Part shown: positions 14,415 through 23,829 of the stretch, in pieces
How positions within the stretch are numbered: position 1 is the first letter of the stretch
Layout: every line of letters starts with the position of its first letter
DNA from: Morganella morganii
GTDB lineage: Bacteria > Pseudomonadota > Gammaproteobacteria > Enterobacterales > Enterobacteriaceae
Length of the DNA: 23,829 nt
Direction: 5' to 3'
Assembly: GCF_003996855.1 (NCBI RefSeq)
Contig: NZ_NRQY01000001.1
Location: 429,343-453,171, forward strand
Notes under the pieces: model-generated
The model's database searches: none
The model's input: only the letters and a program-made list of their open reading frames with translations
What the model was told of the DNA's origin: nothing
Made by a program: the position numbers and the translations under genes

Positions 14415-17400
14415 TCACTGACATACATTGACAAAGTAAGGCTGATAGGTCCGCACAGCATGCCCTTTGTTATCATATTCTGTACGGCCAGATACCGCCC
14501 AGCGGGTCGCTGCTTTCTCACTTTTCCGGCTACCGGTTGCCAGTGAGCCGTTTTTATTACGGTGAAATGCATCACCGTCCTCAAAACGGACAGATTGCTG
14601 CACTATCCGGCCAAAACCGTCACTGAAGGTGACCTGCTGACGAATTTGCTGCGTACTTTTATCCGCCGGTTGATCATCATAGCGATCGGTTGTCAGTGTC
14701 AGCACATGCGGCGGCAGTTTATCTGTACCGCTGTGCATCCAGCTATCTGCTGCATAAACAAAACATTGTGCAACAGGCAGTTGTTTTTGCATATCCACCA
14801 CGTCCTGTACAGACGCCGGCAGCGTCAGCGGCTTCTGACTGTACCCGGTTTTCTGACCATTCTCTGTGCCGTAAAAACGGCTGCTGATCACCCGGCCCAG
14901 CGCATCAGTCTGTACCTGACTGATATTGTCACTGGTATCGGTGATTTCGCAGACAGACAGGAAACGCCAGTCATATTTTGCGGTTGTCACCAACCCGTCA
15001 GCATCGCGGTGTTTCGTGATAACACAGTGATGTTTATCGCGGGTCAGGTGACGTTCCCCGACCAGCGGGTTATCGCGGACGGCAACCGGAAGCCAGAACT
15101 GTTCCGGTTCACCGAACGTGACGCCGCCGGAACGGGTGATCCAGAGTTTTTTACCGGTTTCTGTGCTGTCAGCAAACAGGTAATCAGACTGAAGATAAGC
15201 GCCTTTTTCCAGATGACCGGCAATATCCTCAGCAGATCCCAGTGAGGCAATGATCGCATCATCGAACTCTGCGGTATCCGTGAAATACTGACGCGGCGGC
15301 CAGAACGGCGTGGTATTTGTCGGCTGCATTCCCGTATCATCATGCCACCAGATTTGCTGCTGACCGGCAAAACAGCGGGACAGACCGGAACCCGCGTTAA
15401 TCAGCGTTTGCAGCGTTTCAGCGGTGAATCCCTGAGCAGGCGTGTTTCCGCCGGTGTAAATATCATTACGCACGCGAAGCGGCAGACCGGTTTGCCAGAA
15501 CTCCCGGGCGGGTTCCCCGATATGCGCCTGCGCGGTTCGTACCAGAGCAATCACCAGTTGCAATTGCTGATCATCATAGCCGGAATCAAACAGTGACGCG
15601 GGCAGCGTATCCGGCAGCGGGTTTTTCGCCGGTTTCGGACGGCGCGGATAATGAACGGTCGCTTCACGCAACGGATAACCGTACTCATCTGCACTGAGCA
15701 CAACGGATTGTGAACACCGCGGATCGGCGGCCATACGTTCATAATGATACTCTCGGTTTTCCGATACGGACGGCCGGAGCACCGGCGTGTCCGCATCCGG
15801 CGTGATCAGGCGGACGGTCAGACGCTGTTCACTGACACTGTACGGTAAGTCCTGTTGCTGACTGCCGTCTTTACCGTATACCTCACTGCGCAACTGCATC
15901 CCTTTTTGCGCACGGCTGAGCCAGAATGCCTGTTTTTGCACCACGGCATCAGAGCAGACGGATTCTTTATCACCGCTGCCGGTTGTCAGCCGGGTAACAA
16001 AACCGGTAAAGGCACTTTTATCGCCCTGCCAGTACTCATTTTTCAGTTGTGTATCAACCGGCGTATAACCGGTGGCATACCAGTTACGGGTCAGTACCGG
16101 CATCGTCACTACCCCGCTGGTGTCACGGGCGGCGGCGGTATCGGTATCGAGGACTTCCACACAGCCGAAGCCGCGGAATTCCCGTTCACGGGCATCCCAT
16201 ACACCGTGGTGATAACGGGCTTCACTCACCAGTTTATTGCCGGTAATTTCATCGGTGGTTTCTGTTTTCCATAATGTGTGCAGCGGGAAAGGCAGATATG
16301 AAACCGGTTCGCGTGTTTTATCATCCAGGCGGAACTGTGCGGAACTGCGGTAATGCAGATGCTGTGACATCCCCGTCTGATTATTGATCTGATTCAGCAG
16401 CCACGGTTTTTCGGTGGTCAGATGCAGCAGATAGTGACGCGGTACAGTATGAGGAACCGTCAGCAGCAGACTGGCGACGCCTAATCCCTGCACATCCGCC
16501 GCCTGTAAACGGCAGGTGTTGTCATAACGGACACCGGCAGGCAGTTTAACGGTAACCGGTTTATCAAAACCGTTACCGCTGCGGTTACGGTAAATTTCAA
16601 TATAATCACTGCGGGCGTACAGAATATCGGCAGTACCGCTGCCGTCAATATCGGCCAGAGAGACATAAGCCGCATTGAATTCCGTCTGTTTTTTACTGAA
16701 GCCGTCAAGTGCCAGCGGCTGACCAAAACGGCCGTGGCCCAGATTCGGCCAGCAAAGCACACCGTCTGCGCTGATCTGCACCAGATGTTGCTGTCCGGAG
16801 CCGAGCACATCACTGAAAGCAACCAGTGTGGCTGCATCGCCGTCCGGTGACGGCAGAACAATTTTTTCTGCCTGCGGAATATTTTTGGCGGATAACCAGC
16901 CATCTTTGCTGCCCGGCCAGATACGCACACTGCGCGGGCCGATTAACACCAGATCAGTGGCACCGATACCGTCGATATCCGTCATTTGTGCGGCGGGGTG
17001 GCTGTACTCCAGCGGCAGGGCATTCAGCGGGGTGAAATGCAGCCACTGCGCCGGGTTATCTGTCTGCTGACGGTATTGCCCCTGTACGCCGGGCTGAGTG
17101 ACAACCCACTGCATACGGCCATCGCCGTCAAGATCGGTGAGCATTGCGCCGTTTTTCAGGGCGGGAATAGTATCAAGCCGCTGTGGTTTATCCCATATCA
17201 CCGCGTTGACATCATCGCTTTGGGCATCACGGACCGGCGCCCGGTAATACCAGGCGCCGCTGTCCTGATACAGAATCCCCGAAATGCCTTCGCCGTGCAG
17301 ATCCAGATACTGCCACGGCTGCTGCGGATTCAGCTTACTCATCTCCGGCTGAGACCATTGCGGAGAGGCCGGAACAGCAAAGGTCTGCCAGCCAAACGTC

Positions 17401-17723
17401 AGCGGCGGCAGTGATTGCACTTTGCCGTTATCTTCAAAGGCCATCTGCCGGGCAGCGGTCAGTGTGGTGATAAACGGGGTTTCCTGATACTCAAACAGCA
17501 GGCGGGAGACCAGTGCCGGTACATCCTCTCCTTCTGCTTTTTCAGCAAGTGTCTCCAGGCGGTGGAACATCAGTACCTGGCGGCATAAGCGGCGGGTACG
17601 AAGATCAAACCCGTAAGCATAACCGGAGAGCGGGTCCTGACGGCACAACCAGCCGGAACCGGCTTTAAACAGTGGTTTTTCTTCCGGTTTAAGGGTTCGT
17701 TCGCCATAGTCAAACACCAGCAC
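14415..17723 (-). CDS. Central TcB fragment: beta-propeller and Tc-mid/RHS-like region
   Basis: This is the longest open piece of the broken tcB. The nominal GTG start at 17723 is only an in-frame codon: the same frame reads back without a stop to at least 17986 (RIGDSGHTARWLLNASISAT, GEQIYYRYRAKDDVSC), so translation would not naturally begin here. It contains three FG-GAP/VCBS-like blades ([50 protein letters not shown]) that build the propeller contacting TcA. These are followed by the Tc mid domains ([31 protein letters not shown]) and YD-rich RHS-like shell sequence ([18 protein letters not shown]). It stops at a TGA (14415-14417) three codons after the second frameshift. Confidence 0.75.
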   Translation of the reverse strand: MLVFDYGERTLKPEEKPLFKAGSGWLCRQDPLSGYAYGFDLRTRRLCRQVLMFHRLETLAEKAEGEDVPALVSRLLFEYQETPFITTLTAARQMAFEDNGKVQSLPPLTFGWQTFAVPASPQWSQPEMSKLNPQQPWQYLDLHGEGISGILYQDSGAWYYRAPVRDAQSDDVNAVIWDKPQRLDTIPALKNGAMLTDLDGDGRMQWVVTQPGVQGQYRQQTDNPAQWLHFTPLNALPLEYSHPAAQMTDIDGIGATDLVLIGPRSVRIWPGSKDGWLSAKNIPQAEKIVLPSPDGDAATLVAFSDVLGSGQQHLVQISADGVLCWPNLGHGRFGQPLALDGFSKKQTEFNAAYVSLADIDGSGTADILYARSDYIEIYRNRSGNGFDKPVTVKLPAGVRYDNTCRLQAADVQGLGVASLLLTVPHTVPRHYLLHLTTEKPWLLNQINNQTGMSQHLHYRSSAQFRLDDKTREPVSYLPFPLHTLWKTETTDEITGNKLVSEARYHHGVWDAREREFRGFGCVEVLDTDTAAARDTSGVVTMPVLTRNWYATGYTPVDTQLKNEYWQGDKSAFTGFVTRLTTGSGDKESVCSDAVVQKQAFWLSRAQKGMQLRSEVYGKDGSQQQDLPYSVSEQRLTVRLITPDADTPVLRPSVSENREYHYERMAADPRCSQSVVLSADEYGYPLREATVHYPRRPKPAKNPLPDTLPASLFDSGYDDQQLQLVIALVRTAQAHIGEPAREFWQTGLPLRVRNDIYTGGNTPAQGFTAETLQTLINAGSGLSRCFAGQQQIWWHDDTGMQPTNTTPFWPPRQYFTDTAEFDDAIIASLGSAEDIAGHLEKGAYLQSDYLFADSTETGKKLWITRSGGVTFGEPEQFWLPVAVRDNPLVGERHLTRDKHHCVITKHRDADGLVTTAKYDWRFLSVCEITDTSDNISQVQTDALGRVISSRFYGTENGQKTGYSQKPLTLPASVQDVVDMQKQLPVAQCFVYAADSWMHSGTDKLPPHVLTLTTDRYDDQPADKSTQQIRQQVTFSDGFGRIVQQSVRFEDGDAFHRNKNGSLATGSRKSEKAATRWAVSGRTEYDNKGHAVRTYQPYFVNVCQ

Positions 17724-17929
17724 AAACAGCCAGCCTGCTTTTACGGCATCGTTACCGTTAAGACAAGGGAATGTGCGTCCGGCGGTAATATTGCCGTAAT
17801 GGACTTCGCTGAGATAGCGCTGGCTGTGGCTGCCCGGATGGGCAGTTTTTTCCTGGTCGCTGCAACTGACGTCATCTTTCGCACGGTAACGGTAATAAAT
17901 CTGCTCACCGGTGGCGGAGATCGAGGCGT

Positions 17930-18493
17930 TCAGTAACCAGCGGGCCGTGTGGCCGCTGTCACCGATACGGGCGGCGGATTCATAACGAGCAGATGCACCT
18001 GACCGTCCGCGGCATACCAGAGCCAGAAATCCGGCTCAGTGGTGCTGCCTTCCGGCTGCCAGTATTCCAGACGGCTGAAATCGCGCTCCACCCGGGCACG
18101 GAAAGGGGTTATCTGATACGACACGGCCAGCTTCATGCCAAACAGTGTCTGACGTTTATTACCGGCACCGGGGATCGCCACCAGCACCTCACCGGCGGGA
18201 TCAAGAAACTCATCTTCAGCCGTATAAGCTGGAACCCCTTTGCGGGTACGGCGGCTGATCGCCGGAAGATTTAAATCCCAACCCGCCCCAAAGGCGCTGT
18301 TACCGGCCTGGCTGCTGTAGCTGAGTGAAAGAGAAGGGGCATAGCCGCGTCCGGCACTGATGGGCAGCGGCAGAGATAACGATGCCGCGCCGTCCGGACC
18401 GGCAGCGCCCGCCTGTCCGGAAAGTCCTGTCAGCGCACCGCCGCCTTTCGGCAGTGACGGAGCCTGAGGACTGATATTATCTGATTGTTGCAT
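17930..18493 (-). CDS. N-terminal TcB fragment with SpvB domain
   Basis: This 187-residue piece starts at the natural tcB ATG. APSLPKGGGALTGLSGQAGA, SLSLPLPISAGRGYAPSLSL and AFGAGWDLNLPAISRRTRKG are the hallmark opening of the SpvB (Salmonella virulence plasmid 65-kDa protein) domain found at the N-terminus of TcB proteins. The family sequence stops after GQVHLL at about 17990. The remaining 19 or so residues (VMNPPPVSVTAATRPAGY) are out-of-frame readthrough. If translated it would be an incomplete SpvB domain without the propeller. Confidence 0.8.
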   Translation of the reverse strand: MQQSDNISPQAPSLPKGGGALTGLSGQAGAAGPDGAASLSLPLPISAGRGYAPSLSLSYSSQAGNSAFGAGWDLNLPAISRRTRKGVPAYTAEDEFLDPAGEVLVAIPGAGNKRQTLFGMKLAVSYQITPFRARVERDFSRLEYWQPEGSTTEPDFWLWYAADGQVHLLVMNPPPVSVTAATRPAGY

Positions 18494-18507
18494 TATAGAC
18501 TCCTGAA

Positions 18508-18529
18508 CGGGCAGCCCGCAGGCTGCCCG
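18508..18529. other. GC-rich hairpin between tcA and tcB
   Basis: A 9-bp perfect stem (CGGGCAGCC at 18508-18516, GGCTGCCCG at 18521-18529) with a 4-base loop fills the 50-base gap between the tcA stop and the tcB start. There is no T run on the reading strand, so it is not a classical terminator. It lies just before the tcB ribosome site (AGGAG, 18499-18503) and could protect the tcA message or lower tcB output. Confidence 0.75.
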
Positions 18530-18543
18530 GATTAGAATAAAAA

Positions 18544-20520
18544 TTAACGGATGGTGTAACGGATATGGATAATGATATCGCTCAGGCTGAGCAGCAGGGC
18601 TTTCTGCTCATCATCTGTTGCCTCCGGGAAGCTCAGGAACAGGCAGTTATTATCATCCACCGCAATGCCTTCAAACGGCAGCCAGCGGCCGTCATTGAAA
18701 TCAAGGCGGAACTGGCCGTCGTCATTCATCCCGTGGGAGACCGCAATGGCCTTGCAGCCGTCAGGCAGTTTCGTGCTGCCGCCGTAACTGAGTACGGCAC
18801 GTACATCCTGATACGGCCCCACCAGCGCCGGTAAGGTCACACTGATCTGTTTGATGCGGCGTGTTTTACCCAGTGTGGAAGGATAGTTATTCATGATATT
18901 CAATGCACTCAGATTGAACGCGGCATGCAATTGTCCATCCTTGGTCATGGACAGTCCGGTTGCAGCCGGTGTATTACCGGAGCCGCTGCCTTTCAGCAGG
19001 TCAGCAATTTTCTCTGCCAGGTTAACCGGTGTGTCATACCCCTTATACACTTTTGCGAGTGAAACGGTACGGGTAACTTCCAGTGCACGGTGATCCCATT
19101 TCAGCCAGGCCTGCTCCATCTCTGCCAGGTTCAGCAGCAGGGACTCTCCGGCCATCAGCCCGGCGTTACTGCTCTGCCATGCGCCCGGTTTGATGTAGCG
19201 GGTGGTTTCCCCAGTCTGCCATGCATACGCGGCTTCCGCCATCATGCAGCGGGCGGCGGTCAGGTCATAGAAGCGGTAATAAATTGCTGCCAGACGGCCG
19301 CGCAGCCAGCTGTAGAGCGCTTTATTACTGAATTTGCGTTGCAGGAATTCCAGTTGTGCCTGCGTCTGAGCCTGCTGGAGTTCCAGGTGCTCACGCTGCA
19401 TTTCTGTGGCGGTGCGGCGGACAGTCAGGGCTTCCAGCTGGGCATCAATCTGTTTCACTTCAGAATCCGCGTTGTTTTTCTGGATTTCCCATTCCTGACG
19501 GCGGCGGCGCCATGCCTCAGACTGGCTGATATTATCAGCGGTAATTTTGATGGCGGAGGCGGCCAGGCCGATACCGATACCGATGGCTTTCGGGATACCG
19601 CCCCAGCGGCTGCCCCCGACGGCCACACCGAAGACGTTCGGTGCCATATCGGCGGCGGCAGCCATATACAGCGCATCACTGGTGGTACTCATCACGGATG
19701 ATGAGAGATACATATCCATGGTCTGCTTCTCAGCGGCACTGATATTTTCATCATACAGGGTGCGGTAGCTCTCAAAGCGGGATTTTGCCCCGGCACGGCT
19801 CTGTTCCAGTGTTTTCTTCTCGGCATCCAGTTCGGCGAGTGCCTGTTCCTGCATGCGCAGGGAAGAGAGCATCAGCTCACCGGCCTGGTTTTGCAGCAGT
19901 TCACTCATGGCTTCCGCATCCTGGCGCTCAATCAGCCCCTGGAGTGTCGAGCCGAACTGCATCAGTTGCCCGGTCAGTGAACGCGCACTGTCCAGCGCCT
20001 GCGAGAAGCGCATGGCCGGAATGCCGTCAGCGGACGGTAAGGCTTTGCTTCCGCCGGAGGCGGCAGACGCGGCACTGAGCAGCGCCGCCGGGTCGGCCGG
20101 TGCGGCAAAGATTGGCAGGGAGAGCGGCTGGCCGTCGATAGCGAGGTTACTGCGCAGATTAAACAGACGCATTTCCAGGGTCTGCCAGTAGCCGAGCAGT
20201 TTTTCGTTCTGCTGCGGCAGGAACAGCCTGGTCAGTGTATTGGCGGTACGGACTTCCGGCAGCAGACCGCCGCTGCGCAGACGGCTGATTTCATCCTGCA
20301 CCTGTTTGGTTTTGGTCTGGTCAGCGGCATCATTCAGTGACGGGTTGCTCCAGTCGCTGCTGATAATGGTCAGTGGTTTATTCCCGAGCAGCCCCAGTGC
20401 CTGCATATACCACATTTTGGCTTCGTTGAGGGTATCGCGCTCCAGCATCCGGTAAGCGCTGTCACCACGGGCGATCAGCAGATCGATCAGTTTCATCAGG
20501 GTGCTGACTTTATAGTGCAT
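18544..20520 (-). CDS. C-terminal TcA fragment: channel and TcB-binding domain
   Basis: This 658-codon piece of TcA lies downstream of the amber codon and runs in the same frame. It opens MHYKVSTLMKLIDLLIARGD, a conserved internal TcA block, and not a natural start: no ribosome site precedes the ATG. Long amphipathic helices (SELLQNQAGELMLSSLRMQE; the Gln/Glu-rich stretch from about 19,330 to 19,520) flank a Gly/Ala-rich hydrophobic segment (WGGIPKAIGIGIGLAASAIK) that in TcA forms the tip of the translocation channel. The last 280 residues are the TcB-binding domain, with conserved RYIKPGAWQSSNAGLMAGES, RRIKQISVTLPALVGPYQDV and a beta-rich end. Without it a TcA could neither form the channel nor hold TcB. 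Confidence 0.8.
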   Translation of the reverse strand: MHYKVSTLMKLIDLLIARGDSAYRMLERDTLNEAKMWYMQALGLLGNKPLTIISSDWSNPSLNDAADQTKTKQVQDEISRLRSGGLLPEVRTANTLTRLFLPQQNEKLLGYWQTLEMRLFNLRSNLAIDGQPLSLPIFAAPADPAALLSAASAASGGSKALPSADGIPAMRFSQALDSARSLTGQLMQFGSTLQGLIERQDAEAMSELLQNQAGELMLSSLRMQEQALAELDAEKKTLEQSRAGAKSRFESYRTLYDENISAAEKQTMDMYLSSSVMSTTSDALYMAAAADMAPNVFGVAVGGSRWGGIPKAIGIGIGLAASAIKITADNISQSEAWRRRRQEWEIQKNNADSEVKQIDAQLEALTVRRTATEMQREHLELQQAQTQAQLEFLQRKFSNKALYSWLRGRLAAIYYRFYDLTAARCMMAEAAYAWQTGETTRYIKPGAWQSSNAGLMAGESLLLNLAEMEQAWLKWDHRALEVTRTVSLAKVYKGYDTPVNLAEKIADLLKGSGSGNTPAATGLSMTKDGQLHAAFNLSALNIMNNYPSTLGKTRRIKQISVTLPALVGPYQDVRAVLSYGGSTKLPDGCKAIAVSHGMNDDGQFRLDFNDGRWLPFEGIAVDDNNCLFLSFPEATDDEQKALLLSLSDIIIHIRYTIR

Positions 20521-23500
20521 CGGGTCATTCTGGGCGACGGCATCCGGGTCAACTGAATCCAGCGGATCGGCGTTCTAGGAGGTATCTTCTTTCAGCGGCC
20601 GCACGCGCCAGTCGCCGGCACCACTGGCGGCAGGGCGCCAGATATAGCTTAACCAGAGGTTGGCACCGGTAAAGTCCTGTTCCTGTAACAGACGCATGGC
20701 CACCATCATCGGGGTGTAATAGAACAGCTCCCAGAAATAGAGGGCATTGGCGCCGCTGAAGTCCATCGGTTCATCGGGCTGTGACAGGCCGGAAACGGAT
20801 TCCAGTCCGGGGAAGGTGCCGTTGTTATAACTGGTGTCTAATTTCCAGCCATTTCCGTAAGGAATAAACTTAATCCAGTTTTTATCACCGCTTTGAAAAT
20901 GTGCACGAAGGAATAGTTGTTTATCGTTATATCCCAGATGCGGGATAAACAGATTAACCGTGGTTGATGTTTTTGTCTTTACAGCGGCGTCAATAACAGG
21001 ATATATATCGCCGTCAACGAGGATATCACCACGCTGAATCGTAAACTTCCGGTCACTGCCGTGAATAGCCTGGTCATACGGTTTCAGCGTCAGCGTTACA
21101 TAGGTGCCCACTCCGGGTTTCGGCTCACGCAGGTTCTGGGTTTCCGGTGACAGTACCGCATCAATACCGTTATTGGCACGTTCAATTAACTGGCGGGCAA
21201 ACAGGGTATTAAGACGGGTACGGTAAGCATCCCATTCCATATACTGAGCACCATCTGCGGTGGTGTGCAGGGAGATAACGCTTTCACTGATTTTCGGTGT
21301 TTCCAGCGTTAACTGATAACGAGTGCTGGCAACCAGCGGCTCCATGCCTGTATAACTGACTTTTATGGTAATGGTCTGTTTATTATCCTGGTTTGGTAGT
21401 TTCAGGGACAGAGAGCCAAATGAAAAAGGCAGCGTTTCTGTTGAACTCACCGGATATTTCGGCGCTGACATTCCGGTATCACTACCTTTAATGAATTCAA
21501 ATACACCACCGTTACTGGCGATAAAATCAAGACAAATATTATCTGTACGGAGGGGTTCTGCCCGTTTAATGAGTTTACCGGTATTCAGTTCAGCATCAGG
21601 CTCAGAAAATCCCGGATGAAGTGTATATTTTGTCGCATCAGAAGAAAATTCAGGTATAGAACTGTTGTCATAAGGATAATACCCTGCATGCGTATCCCAG
21701 CTATTATCAATCTGCAACAGGCAACTTGTGCCATTTTTTGTATTCTTACAAATAAACCCCTCAGGTATATTCCAACTGGTTTTTCCTGTAATAGTCAGGT
21801 ACTGGAAATTTTCCTGAGACGTTTCTTTTTTCAGGACAGTTAAGGTGGCATCGCCGTCCGGAATATCACTGTTCAGCGGCTGTAGTTTTATGTTTTCCGG
21901 CGAGTATATACTGAAGTCAGAATCGTCATTGAAGTAATTAAAATCTTCAATACAGCGATCCCGTATAGCATCACCAATATAGTGGAATAATTTATTTGGA
22001 TCTATGGTGATATAGGCTTCCGGTTTGAACGTCAGTATATAGTCCTTATCGATTGAAAAACCACCGGGAGAGAGGCTTAGGTTAAGTGATTGATTGCCAC
22101 CCTGTGATACCAGCGAAAATTCTGTATGATATTTGCCGCTCATCAGTGTATTCACTTTAACGACGGATACGGTATCCAACTGTGATTTTACAATGGCTAA
22201 GGTGTCTGTTAGTTTGGGAGCATCAGTACCGGACATATCCTGCTGAATGCACAAACCAAAATAAAGAGCAGGCGTTGTGGTATCCTGATCTTTGCCTTTT
22301 TTATAGCAGGCAATCGTCAGAGTATTATCATCAAGGTTTGCACTGCAATAGAGGCCCGGGTTTTGTGATGTTGATTTAAGTTTATCGGTAACATCATAAC
22401 TGAACGGCGATGCCCAACTGCCATCATATTTAATATGGGTCAGTTTGACACTAAAGGCGGAAATATCTTTTTTGCCATCCTCATCCTTGCGTATCTGTTC
22501 TTCAACCCATAACAGATACAGAAGTGAACGGAAAATGACCGGGCGCACCATCTCCTGATACGGATTAATGGCACAGGTAATTTCTTTCCAGTCACTCCAG
22601 GCATTGGCAGCAAAACGGCCGTACTGACATTTGCTGTGATCAGCTTTGCGCCAGTAATATTTTTTCGGCTCGGTCTGGCTGGTGCCGATAAACCAGGTAT
22701 TACCCTCATTAACATCTATCGTATCATGATACCCGCTGACCACTTTCAGGTTAGCGACCTGCTCAAAGGTAGTCAGATACTGGCGGAAGCCATTTTCCAG
22801 GGTATCACTGTTGAGCTCACTCTGGGAAAGCTGCTCCAGCATGGTGTTCATCATCCCGGTCTGGCCGATACGGATAGTCGGGTCGATGGTGTTTTCCGGG
22901 TAATAAACCAATTGTGACACGCCCGCCCAGGTGCTGTAGCGTTTGTTATAGATATCCCACTCTTTAAAGAACTGACGCTCAAGTACGGCACTCTCCGCAC
23001 CCGGCTCATCCCCGGCAATGGTGCGGCTGATATAGAGCTGAATCCCGGCAATGGCATCCGCCAGCCGTGTGGTGGTGATGTCAGCACTGACTTTGCCGTC
23101 CACCAGCAGTTCACGCCAGATATCATCACGGCTTGCCAGCGGTTTTTTCATAATCAGAGCACGGTATTCCCCGCTGAGCGCTTCACTGCGGCGCGGCTCG
23201 AGCTGGTTTTGCATCTGCTGAGTTTGTTGTTCATTCAGACCGGCCTGTAATTTTCCGGCGACGGTGGTGAGTTCTTCGTAGGTTGGAGCCGTTTTTTCGG
23301 TGATGGTGAGGAGACTGGTAAATTCTTCCGGCAGAATATGCAAAGTATCAACGATATCCAGATAGGCCGGTAATTTTGCCAGTTGCTGCCAGGAGGTGAT
23401 ATGTGTGCTAGCGGCAATTTTCAGGACGCTCATAAATATAATGTAAGATATACCGGAAGCCTTGCTCAGAAGGCCTTGTTCTAAGTATCCGGAGTTAAGC

Positions 23501-23829
23501 TGTTCCAGTACATCGCCCGCTTTCTCACCACAACGGTTTACCATCCGGTGGAACTCACCAATCTCACGTAGTTCTGCTACGGTACTGACCGGAGCACCTT
23601 TTGACAGTATCTGAAGCTCTGCACCAGTGAGTGCCAGTGTGCGGATAAGCAGCACTCGCTGTGCCAGTGCTTCACACCACCTTGCCTGTAAATCCGGGGT
23701 TGTATTATCCATTAACATCTTCCAGAAATCACGGGTCAGCGGAATCCTGTCACGATGATTATTATCCAGCCAGCGCAGCAAAGATTCACCCTGTTCCGGG
23801 GTTTCCAGTTGCATCGCCGCTGTGATAAG
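18544..23829 (-). pseudogene. Tc toxin complex TcA subunit (TcdA-like), amber-interrupted, 5' end outside window
   Basis: TcA pentamers bind host cells and inject the TcC toxin through a central channel. The frame is open at the right edge (LITAAMQLETPEQG), so the start lies beyond the window; about 1761 codons are visible of the roughly 2300-2500 usual. Seen in order: an N-terminal helical region with RWLDNNHRDRIPLTRDFW; WAGVSQLVYYPENTIDPTIR; GNTWFIGTSQTEPKKYYWR (neuraminidase-like region); an AT-rich variable stretch; then YFWELFYYTPMMVAMRLLQE. A TAG at 20575-20577 interrupts EDTS-stop-NADPLDSVDPDAV, where relatives have EDTSWN, so TGG became TAG. The frame then continues in phase to a TAA at 18544-18546. 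Natural two-piece TcAs (TcaA/TcaB, YenA1/YenA2) split elsewhere, so this looks like damage. Confidence 0.88.

Larger units (their letters stand above)
14261..18493 (-). pseudogene. Tc toxin complex TcB subunit (TcdB/TcaC-like), frameshifted
   Basis: TcB with TcC forms the cocoon that holds the toxic C-terminal domain of TcC and docks on the TcA pentamer. The locus spans about 1411 codons in three frames, near the 1450-1480 usual for TcB. Start ATG 18491-18493 has AGGAG 6 bases before it. Frame one (to a TGA at 17930-17932) holds the SpvB domain. From about 17986 the protein continues in a second frame (RYESAARIGDSGHTARWLL through to YQPYFVN). From 14425 it continues in a third ([20 protein letters not shown] to [10 protein letters not shown] and TAA). 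The first break fits loss of one base. The second fits loss of about 8 bases, because a short Trp-containing piece normally between QPYF-N and YVSDDSAR is missing. No TcC follows. The lesions are seen directly; loss of function is inferred. Confidence 0.88.

Noticed and set aside
14261..18493. Programmed ribosomal frameshifting in tcB
   Set aside because: No slippery heptamer with a downstream pseudoknot was seen at either junction. The second junction appears to lack several codons, which points to deletion.
18544..23829. Natural two-subunit TcA (TcaA/TcaB or YenA1/YenA2 style)
   Set aside because: The break is an in-frame stop inside a conserved linker, with no ribosome site or spacer before the second piece, and at a different place from the natural splits.
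1..23829. tRNA genes, CRISPR arrays, insertion sequences or attachment repeats
   Set aside because: None was recognised by eye on either strand. Short inverted repeats found were terminators or isolated hairpins.

Overview
The window looks like a chromosomal segment of a Morganella-type member of the Morganellaceae. The housekeeping proteins (BamE, RecN, NadK, GrpE, Ung, GrcA, SrmB, TrmN6, RpoE-RseABC) are close to their Escherichia coli counterparts. The base composition is roughly 50 % GC, well above Proteus or Providencia. nadB, which sits between trmN6 and rpoE in E. coli, is absent, which fits the nicotinate requirement known for the Proteus/Morganella/Providencia group. The genus call is an inference; no search was run.

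Layout. 1-1709: a leftward MFS symporter of the metabolite:H+ type and an AT-rich gene-free stretch ending in a terminator. 1710-4868: leftward bamE, recN and nadK, with a LexA-controlled recN promoter. 4898-5594: rightward grpE with a near-perfect sigma-32 promoter and its own terminator. 5603-6301: leftward ung. 6472-7083: rightward grcA behind two FNR-type sites. 7190-8010: a broken alpha/beta-hydrolase (DUF2974/Mbeg1-like) gene. 8015-8045: a shared bidirectional terminator. 8069-9415: leftward srmB. 9566-10309: rightward trmN6. 10553-13389: the sigma-E operon rpoE-rseA-rseB-rseC, with a recognisable sigma-E autoregulatory promoter and a strong terminator. 13478-14209: an isolated class I methyltransferase. 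14261-23829: a leftward insecticidal-type toxin complex (Tc) locus, TcA then TcB, with TcA running off the right edge.

The Tc locus is the accessory part of the window and it is damaged. TcA carries an in-frame amber codon at a normally tryptophan position just before the C-terminal channel/TcB-binding part. TcB has two frameshifts, one near its N-terminal SpvB domain and one about 55 codons before its end. No TcC gene follows TcB, because a methyltransferase converges on it after 51 bases. In E. coli rseC is followed by lepA, so the methyltransferase and Tc genes appear to be inserted between conserved genes.

Regulation readable from sequence: DNA damage (recN), heat shock (grpE), anaerobiosis (grcA) and envelope stress (rpoE) each have a recognisable site at the expected distance. 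No tRNA, rRNA, CRISPR array or insertion sequence was recognised.
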